Below, piece by piece: positions 14,288 through 18,845 of a DNA stretch of 18,845 nt; position 1 is the first letter of the stretch; every line of letters begins with the position of its first letter. The position numbers and the translations under genes are program-made. This DNA is from Planctomycetes bacterium SM23_32 (GTDB lineage: Bacteria > Planctomycetota > Brocadiia > SM23-32). The stretch is taken from contig LJUE01000009.1 in NCBI GenBank assembly GCA_001303885.1, positions 1 through 18,845 of the forward strand. The letters are read 5' to 3'. The notes under the pieces are model-generated. The model saw only the letters and a list, made by a program, of their open reading frames with translations, was not told where the DNA came from and searched no databases.

Positions 14288-14832
14288 CAGCCACAAGCGG
14301 CGTGCCACGGGACGGTGCCACTCGGTCGCCGGCGACCAATGCACCCACTGCGGGCAGTCGCAGTAGAAGTAGCCGATCAGCTTCGGGTCGTCACGGAAAC
14401 GCGCACATTCATCGCGCGCCACGTAGTCGCACCACTCCTCGAAGTCCGGGCTCGCCAAGTCCGGCTGGCGCACCTCCACCTGCCACTGATGCGCCTCCGC
14501 GAAGGGCAGCAGGTGGCAGTAGGGCATGCCGGCCCACTGGTACTCTTCGTAGGTGAACGGTCGCGAGTGGCGGTGGTAGCTGTCGGTGATGATGACGACT
14601 TCCTGCGTCTACCCGATGGTGTTGAAACCCCAGTTGCGCAGGTCGTCGGCGACGGCGCGCAGCCACCCTCCTGACTTTTAGCGAAGTCGCGCTCCCACAC
14701 GCCGCCCGACTCGGCGAACCGCAGGGCGGCCGAGTCGATGTGGTTCATGCCGATCGAGCAGAAGGGCTCGCCCGCCGGCGTGACGAACCGCCACCGTGCG
14801 TCGCGCTGCTCAACGGTGAAGAACCCGCTCAC
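14288..14832 (-). pseudogene. Broken glycoside hydrolase gene, agarase-like (frameshift, amber codon, 3' truncation)
   Basis: The gene starts with GTG at 14832 behind GGGAGGGGA. About 53 codons read S-G-F-F-T-V-E-Q-R-D-A-R-W-R-F-V-T-P and then F-C-S-I-G-M-N-H-I-D, the opening of agarase-like TIM-barrel glycosidases. A frameshift between about 14690 and 14665 moves the similarity to another frame, W-L-R-A-V-A-D-D-L-R-N-W-G-F-N-T-I-G. That frame meets a TAG at 14611-14609, where the family would be expected to have a sense codon such as Trp. It continues through Y-E-E-Y-Q-W-A-G-M-P-Y-C, F-R-D-D-P-K-L-I-G-Y-F and D-C-P-Q-W-V-H, and fades near 14288. About 180 codons remain of what is usually a protein of over 400, so the catalytic half is gone. 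Three independent lesions make it a true pseudogene. Confidence 0.78.
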
Positions 14833-14919
14833 GGTCTCCCCTCCCTCAGCCCGATCCGGCGGACCCCGCCCGGCAGGGCATTGACGGTCCAGCGCTCAGC
14901 GCCCTCCCTGATTGACCGA

Positions 14920-15921
14920 TCAGTCATCTCCTCCAGCCCCTCCTTTGGCCGTCGCCCCGGCCGGGGCCACAGTCAGGCGCTGCTCGGCGGCGCCCCCCTG
15001 CCGCAGGCTGAACTCGGCCGCCCGCTCGCCGTCGTCATAGGGGACGGTGAGGCGGTAATCGCCGTAGAAGCCGCGGAAGCTGACTCGCCCCTCCGCGTCC
15101 GCCTCGGCCTCCACGATTGTCCACCACTCCTCCTTGATGAGCTTCGCCAGCGCGTCGTAGACGGGTTTGGGCTCGCCTTGTGCGTCCAGCAGCCCGCCGG
15201 CCGAGCCGCGCCAGTCGTTCATGTCCGACAGGCTCCACCAGATGATCGCGTCCACGCTCGGGTGGCTGAAGGCGAGCGTGTAGAAGTCTCGCGCGTAGCG
15301 AGCCTGGTAGTCCTCGCCCTCGGGAGTGCTCGGCCGTGCGAGGCCCGGGCGGTCCTCCCTGCGGGCTGCGCGCAGCCACTTCTCGAAGGCCTGCAGCTCG
15401 CGCCAGTCGGTGAAGGGCTCGGAGCTGAGAACGGTCACTTCGGTGAGTTGAATGGGCCGGCCGTAGCCGGCGTATGACTCGAGCATCTCCCACATGCGCT
15501 GCTCCGTCCATATGTCTCCTTGCCTGTGCATATGGCTCTGTATGCCGATGGCGCCGAAGTCAACTCCCCTGCTGAGCAGGTACCTGATCTGTTCGTGATA
15601 GGCGGGGTCCAGACCGTCGTAGTGGTTGAGGGCGTAGCGGGCTTTCGGATTAGCCTCGCGAGCGACGGCCATGAGACGCTCGGTGGCCGGGCCGGCGCCG
15701 CCTGCGCCTTCCATCCAGCGACGGACGGGGTTGTCGGCCGGCGTGTGGGGTTTGAGCGCGCCAGGCGCCTCGTTGTAGAGGTCCCATTCGTCAACCTCGG
15801 GATGGTCGCCGGCCACGAGCCGCACGTGCGCCTCGATCAGGCGGCCGATCTCCTCAACGCCTTCGGTCTCACTCACGAACTGCGGCAGTGTCTGGTGCCA
15901 CATCAGGGGGTGGCCCCTGAT
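14920..15921 (-). pseudogene. GH10 endo-1,4-beta-xylanase-like gene, N-terminus removed by IS insertion
   Basis: About 333 C-terminal residues remain. They start at I-R-G-H-P-L-M-W-H, the strand-3 motif of family GH10, and end in G-G-D-D. The acid/base Glu is in W-D-L-Y-N-E (remnant residue 51) and the nucleophile in I-Q-L-T-E-V-T-V (residue 161). The substrate-binding H of I-Q-S-H-M-H and W-W-S-L-S-D are also present. A small beta-rich tail (about 265-320) follows the barrel, as in many PVC-group GH10 proteins. At 15921/15922 the homology stops and the left end of an IS3-family element begins. The first beta-strands of the barrel, any leader and the start codon are therefore missing, and the gene is very unlikely to be functional. 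The frame stays open into the IS only by chance. Confidence 0.88.
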
Positions 15922-15999
15922 TGAGCTGCCCCCCGAAAATGAGTCCAGGTTGTATGTTAGACTTGGGCGCCCTTTTTGCGAAGAAAGGAGTGTTTCGGG

Positions 16000-16278
16000 A
16001 TGGGCAGGAAGAGATTCACGCCGGAGCAGATCATCGGCAAGCTGCGTGAGGCGGAGGTGCTGCTGGGCAAGGGACAGACGGTCGGTCAGGTGTGCCGCAA
16101 GCTGGCAGTGACGGATCAGACGTACTACCGCTGGCGCAAGGAATACGGCGGGATGCGCGTAGAGCAGGCCAGACGCCTCAAAGAGCTGGAGAAGGAGAAC
16201 GCAAGGCTGAAAAGGCTGGTGGCGGACCTCTCGCTGGACAAGCAGATCCTGAAGGAAGCAGCGGAGGGAAACTCCTGA
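16000..16278 (+). CDS. IS3-family transposase OrfA (helix-turn-helix subunit)
   Basis: The product has 92 residues from the ATG at 16000, which has AAAGGAG about 9 nt upstream; an upstream in-frame ATG at 15976 lies before that site and is not preferred. The protein opens with G-R-K-R-F-T-P-E-Q-I-I-G-K-L-R-E-A, the usual IS3 OrfA start. A helix-turn-helix follows (V-G-Q-V-C-R-K-L-A-V-T-D-Q-T-Y-Y-R-W), then a leucine-zipper-like helix (L-K-E-L-E-K-E-N-A-R-L-K-R-L-V-A-D-L). Its role is DNA binding to the IS ends. Near its end the in-frame heptamer G-GGA-AAC (16266-16272) is a canonical -1 slippery site that would join it to orfB. The gene is intact though the element is not. Confidence 0.92.
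   Translation: MGRKRFTPEQIIGKLREAEVLLGKGQTVGQVCRKLAVTDQTYYRWRKEYGGMRVEQARRLKELEKENARLKRLVADLSLDKQILKEAAEGNS
16266..16272 (+). promoter_or_regulatory. Predicted -1 ribosomal frameshift site between orfA and orfB
   Basis: G GGA AAC matches the X-XXY-YYZ slippery pattern in the orfA reading frame, two codons before the orfA TGA at 16276-16278. A -1 slip leads into L-L-S-P-A-K-R-R-R, the start of the orfB frame. A GC-rich segment that can fold (GAGCC with GGCTC further down) follows. IS3 elements generally make the OrfAB transposase by this kind of -1 slip. Confidence 0.55.
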
Positions 16279-16424
16279 GCCCGGCGAAGCGGCGCAGGGG
16301 GGCGGCGCATGTGCGGCGAAGGCTCCCCTGCGTGTCCGAACGTCGGGCCCGCCGAGTCCTCGGACAGCCGAGGTCCACACAGAGGGGCAAGGCCCACCTG
16401 CCGGAGGACGAGCCCCTGCTGGGG
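16270..16424 (+). pseudogene. IS3-family transposase OrfB, N-terminal fragment only
   Basis: In the -1 frame relative to orfA the sequence reads L-S-P-A-K-R-R-R-G-A-A-H-V-R-R-R-L, then V-S-E-R-R-A-R-R-V-L-G-Q-P-R-S-T-Q-R and L-P-E-D-E-P-L-L. This is the typical OrfB N-terminal helical region (about 50 codons). The integrase-like core with the DDE residues, normally another 220 or so residues, is absent. The frame runs on without a stop into the orphan domain at 16425-16883. The start of this fragment is set at the slippery site; it has no start codon of its own that I can support. Confidence 0.8.
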
Positions 16425-16883
16425 AGCGAGCGGCCGGAGTTAGTGATCCCGGTGGGGGTGCGCGTGCGCGCCGTCGCCGTGCTCGGCAACGTGGCGCTCC
16501 AGGGCGGCTATCCGGCCTCGGAGGTCTCGTCTGTCTTCCACGACCATGCCGAAAGGTGCAGGGCCTATGGCGAGCCCGCAGCCGAGTACGTCTTCGAGTT
16601 TGAGGACGGCGAGGTGGTCCAGCCGCTCAGGCACGGCGAGCACGTGCTGCGCTCGAACAACATATGCCGCTGGTGGAAGACCGAACCGCGCGCGCCGGAA
16701 ACGACGCCGGCCGTGGAGGTGGAAGTGCACCCGTCCTACGAGGTGCTGCGCGTCGACCTGTGGGAGCGGGACTTCGGGAAGGCCCGGCTCCTGAAAGCCA
16801 TTCGCTGGCACCTCGAGGACGATGGCTGCATACTGGCCCTCTACGCCGTCAGTGTGCTGAGCTGTGCCGGCCCCGCCGGCTGA
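16425..16883 (+). pseudogene. Orphan C-terminal domain of a glycan-related protein, joined in frame to OrfB
   Basis: About 152 codons to the TGA at 16881-16883. The predicted fold is beta-rich: P-V-G-V-R-V-R-A-V-A-V-L-G-N-V-A-L, E-Y-V-F-E-F-E-D-G-E-V-V-Q-P-L-R-H-G-E-H-V and Y-E-V-L-R-V-D-L-W-E-R-D-F-G-K-A-R-L, ending I-L-A-L-Y-A-V-S-V. The Y-x-F-x-F-x-D-G-E-x2-x-P-L-R-x-G pattern with a closing L-Y-A-V is one I associate with accessory C-terminal sandwich domains of large glycoside hydrolases and related exported proteins in PVC-type genomes; this is a family-level impression only. There is no independent start codon with a ribosome site, and the N-terminal part is missing. The gene was therefore probably beheaded by the same IS-linked deletion. 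Confidence 0.6.
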
Positions 16884-16901
16884 TCGCGAGGGGATAGAGG
16901 A

Positions 16902-17717
16902 TTGGGCGAAGACATCGAGTCGCTGAAGGAACGCGCGCGGCGCATCCGTGTGCACATCGTCCGCATGGCGGGCATCTCGGACACGCATGCCGGCGGGTCC
17001 CTGTCGCTGGCCGATACTGCGGCGGCCCTCTACTTCCGCGTGCTGCGCTACGACGCGGAACGCCCGGCGTGGGAGGACCGCGACCGCGTCGTGCTCAGCA
17101 AGGGGCACTGCGTGCCCGCGTTCTACGGGGCCTTTGCCGAGTTGGGCCTGCTCGGCCCGGTCGAACCCCTCCGGCACCTGGCTACGGACGGGCGCCTGCC
17201 CGGCCACGCCAACCTCAGGACGCCGGGAATCGATGCCACCACCGGCTCCCTCGGCCACGGCCTGTCGATGGGCGTGGGTATGGCGCTGGCGGGGCGCGCG
17301 GACCGGCGTTCGTTCCGCACGTTCGTTGTCCTGGGCGACGGTGAACTGCAGGAGGGGTCGTGCTGGGAGGGCGCCATGTCGGCCGGCCACTACGGGCTGG
17401 ACGCGCTGGCGGCCATAGTAGACTGCAACGGCTACCAGGCGCGGTCCGACGTGAGCACGGAGGGCACGATGGCCCTCGAGCCGCTCTCAGACAAGTGGAT
17501 GAGCTTCGGCTGGGCCGTGCGCCGCATCGACGGGCATGACATGTCGGCGGTCGTCGATACGCTGGAGGCGGTACCGTTGGAGCCCGGCAAGCCGAGTGCC
17601 GTCATCGCCGACACGGTGAAGGGCAGGGGCGTTTCCTTCCTGGAGCGCGGTCATGACCACTACTCGCGCCTGACCGGGGAGCAAGCGGCGGCCGCCCTCC
17701 AGGAGTTGGGGGAATAG
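16902..17717 (+). CDS. Transketolase, N-terminal (TPP-binding) subunit
   Basis: The product has 271 residues, matching the N-terminal half-proteins of split transketolases. It starts at TTG 16902, directly after AGGGGATAGAGGA; no ATG is available that keeps the conserved R-R-I-R-V-H-I-V-R-M opening. The thiamine-diphosphate motif is G-D-G-E-L-Q-E-G (145-152) ending in D-C-N-G-Y (N176). Active-site histidines are visible as S-K-G-H (69), P-G-H (102) and L-G-H-G (119). With the C-terminal subunit encoded 3 bp downstream it would transfer a two-carbon ketol unit between sugar phosphates in the cytoplasm. Split transketolases often serve dedicated catabolic routes, for example apulose-4-phosphate or sulfosugar pathways, rather than the central pentose phosphate pathway; which one is unknown. 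Confidence 0.92.
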   Translation: MGEDIESLKERARRIRVHIVRMAGISDTHAGGSLSLADTAAALYFRVLRYDAERPAWEDRDRVVLSKGHCVPAFYGAFAELGLLGPVEPLRHLATDGRLPGHANLRTPGIDATTGSLGHGLSMGVGMALAGRADRRSFRTFVVLGDGELQEGSCWEGAMSAGHYGLDALAAIVDCNGYQARSDVSTEGTMALEPLSDKWMSFGWAVRRIDGHDMSAVVDTLEAVPLEPGKPSAVIADTVKGRGVSFLERGHDHYSRLTGEQAAAALQELGE

Positions 17718-17720
17718 CTG

Positions 17721-18641
17721 ATGGCCATGCCCTATCCCGAAGTGCTGCATGAGATCGCGCAGGGGGACCCGGCCGTCTGGGGAGTGAGCATCGACTGCTG
17801 GTGGTTCATCAGCGGCCTAGCGAGCGAGTTCCCGGAGCGCGCCATCGAGGTCGGCATCGCGGAGCAGAATGGCGTCGGCATCGCCGCCGGCCTCGCCCTC
17901 TGCGGCAAGGTGCCCTTCGTCCACGGCATGGTGCCCTTCGTCACCATGCGGTCGTTCGAGCAGGTGCGCACGGACATCGGCTATCAGCACCTGAACGTGA
18001 AGATCGTCGGGGCCTACAGCGGCGGACTCGAGCAGGGGCCCTGGGGCTGCACCCACCACGGCGTGGAAGACGTGGCCCTGATGCGGCTGGTGCCGGGCAT
18101 GACGGTCGTGCTTCCAGCGGACGCGTGGGAGGCCGAGCAGGCCGCGCGGGCACTCGCCGCGCTGGACGGGCCGGCCTACATCCAGTTGCGCGGTGGGGAG
18201 CTGGCCCGGGCCGGCGAGCGCAGCTTCCAACTGGGCCGGGCCTCCGTCCTGCGGCCTGGCGGCGACGTGACGATCGTCGCCTGCGGCGCCCTGGTCGGTG
18301 AGGCGCTGGCGGCCGCCGACATGCTGGTCGGCAAGGGCGTCGACGCGCGGGTGCTGAACATGCACACGGTCAAGCCGCTCGACCGCGACGCCGTCCTGAA
18401 AGCCGCGGCCGAGACGCGGGGCCTGGTCACTCTCGAGGAGCACACGATCGTCGGCGGCCTGGGCGGCGCCGTGGCCGAGGTACTGGCGGAGCAACCGTCG
18501 GTCCCCCTGCGGCGGCTCGGCCTGCCGGACACCTTCGCCAAACGCACGGCCGGCCGGGCGGAGCTGCTGGAGACCTACGGGATGACGGCCCGGCACGCCG
18601 CGGAGGCAGCCATCGAGTTGCTGGAAGGCCACAACGCATGA
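17721..18641 (+). CDS. Transketolase, C-terminal (pyrimidine-binding) subunit
   Basis: The product has 306 residues. The pyrimidine-domain motif F-P-E-R-A-I-E-V-G-I-A-E-Q-N (37-50) includes the catalytic Glu (E48) that activates the thiamine cofactor. G-L-A-L then V-P-F-V-H-G-M-V-P-F and the C-T-H-H-G-V-E-D-V-A-L-M-R block follow. The C-terminal domain (about 185-300) contains the V-T-L-E-E-H-T-I-V-G-G-L-G turn. The start is ATG 17721, 3 bp after the N-subunit stop, with GGGGGAA about 8 nt upstream; a second ATG at 17727 is also possible. The tight spacing indicates translational coupling and a heteromeric enzyme. The next gene, a Gfo/Idh/MocA oxidoreductase, begins 10 bp downstream, so this is a three-gene or longer operon. 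Confidence 0.93.
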   Translation: MAMPYPEVLHEIAQGDPAVWGVSIDCWWFISGLASEFPERAIEVGIAEQNGVGIAAGLALCGKVPFVHGMVPFVTMRSFEQVRTDIGYQHLNVKIVGAYSGGLEQGPWGCTHHGVEDVALMRLVPGMTVVLPADAWEAEQAARALAALDGPAYIQLRGGELARAGERSFQLGRASVLRPGGDVTIVACGALVGEALAAADMLVGKGVDARVLNMHTVKPLDRDAVLKAAAETRGLVTLEEHTIVGGLGGAVAEVLAEQPSVPLRRLGLPDTFAKRTAGRAELLETYGMTARHAAEAAIELLEGHNA

Positions 18642-18651
18642 GGAGTCAGCG

Positions 18652-18845
18652 ATGAACGCACGGGTCGGCTGTGCCATCCTCGGCTACGGACCGGTGTCTG
18701 ACTTCGGGCGGGCACACGCGCAGTGGATATCGGGCGTTCCCGACCTGCAACTGCTGGCCATCTGCGACCGGGACCCCGACTGCGCGGCGAAGGCTTCCGC
18801 CCAGTTCCCAGCCGCCACGGTCTACGGCGATCTCGACGCGATGCT
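18652..18845 (+). CDS. Gfo/Idh/MocA-family oxidoreductase, N-terminal part (cut by window edge)
   Basis: Sixty-four codons are visible from the ATG at 18652, which has AGGAG 6 nt upstream overlapping the previous stop region. The segment V-G-C-A-I-L-G-Y-G-P is the Rossmann dinucleotide-binding turn. L-Q-L-L-A-I-C-D-R-D-P (second strand with the acidic residue that favours NAD) and a V-Y-G-D-L-D-A-M stretch follow, exactly the opening of Gfo/Idh/MocA proteins. These enzymes oxidise or reduce sugar, inositol or sugar-acid hydroxyls. Linked with the split transketolase it probably supplies or interconverts the sugar substrate. The C-terminal substrate domain lies outside the window. Confidence 0.9.
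   Translation, partial: MNARVGCAILGYGPVSDFGRAHAQWISGVPDLQLLAICDRDPDCAAKASAQFPAATVYGDLDAM

Larger units (their letters stand above)
15922..16424 (+). mobile_element. IS3-family insertion sequence, left end plus orfA and the start of orfB; right end lost
   Basis: The left boundary is taken where GH10 similarity ends: the sequence from 15922 (TGAGCTGCCCCCCGAAAATG) has the TGA...CCCCC form of IS3-family terminal repeats. A complete orfA follows, then about 50 codons of orfB. orfB similarity stops near 16424, before the DDE catalytic core. No matching right inverted repeat or second copy of the target site could be found, so the element is a partial, immobile copy. The boundary on the right is accurate only to about 10 bp. 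Confidence 0.82.

Noticed and set aside
14609..14611. Amber codon as recoded sense codon (Trp position) in the agarase-like gene
   Set aside because: The same gene also has a frameshift and lacks its C-terminal half, and the intact genes here show no internal TAG, so decay is the simpler explanation.
11085..14928. The 11-mer GATCAGTCATC at 11085-11095 and 14918-14928 as a shared regulatory site
   Set aside because: The second copy is partly made by the stop codon and last codons of the GH10 gene, and no further copies or symmetry support a binding site.
15922..16380. N-terminal extension of the GH10 frame through the IS element
   Set aside because: The frame is open only antisense to the transposase gene; its translation has no similarity to GH10 and no start signal.

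Overview
The window is GC-rich bacterial chromosomal DNA. Its gene set points to a heterotroph of the Planctomycetes/PVC group or a similar uncultured phylum: twin-arginine-exported Cys-type sulfatases, URO-D-fold and creatininase-fold proteins, a DUF6785/6784 membrane protein, an NfeD/flotillin pair, a Gfo/Idh/MocA oxidoreductase and several polysaccharide-active remnants. The taxonomic placement is an inference; there is no marker gene here.

Left part (1-4562) looks like ordinary chromosome. It starts with the 3' end of a gene resembling the C-terminus of a radical SAM protein. Next, on the minus strand, is a URO-D-family gene followed by a creatininase-family gene. A divergent promoter region (about 2212-2462) separates them from a plus-strand NfeD-like/flotillin operon.

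At 4649-4690 lies the 3' half of a tRNA gene with a CAT anticodon, on the minus strand and cut exactly at the anticodon loop. It is followed by about 220 bp holding an 11-bp hairpin, a 9-bp inverted repeat and four copies (one imperfect) of an 8-bp direct repeat. This looks like the scar (att site) of an element that integrated into a tRNA gene. By the usual logic of such insertions, sequence to the right of 4690 would be the island.

The right part (4914-18845) is a carbohydrate-degradation region. On the minus strand, read right to left, are a mandelate racemase/enolase-superfamily dehydratase or cycloisomerase, an aldehyde dehydrogenase, a DUF6785/6784 membrane protein, two exported sulfatases and a beta-propeller glycosidase-like protein. 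Together they suggest release of sulfated or acidic sugars from glycans, uptake, and oxidative sugar-acid breakdown.

A decayed zone follows (13849-16883). It holds a glycosidase pseudogene with a frameshift, an amber codon and a missing C-terminus; a GH10 xylanase cut by an IS3-family element; the IS itself, which has lost most of orfB and its right end; and an orphan C-terminal domain joined in frame to the transposase fragment.

The window ends in an intact plus-strand operon: a split transketolase (N- and C-terminal subunits) followed by the start of a Gfo/Idh/MocA oxidoreductase, a typical pentose or unusual-sugar catabolic set. I found no CRISPR array, rRNA gene or complete tRNA gene. 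No single gene here is a clearly new system. The most notable signals are the tRNA scar with its repeat cluster, the IS-driven decay of the glycan locus, and the uncharacterised membrane protein between the sugar-acid enzymes and the sulfatases.
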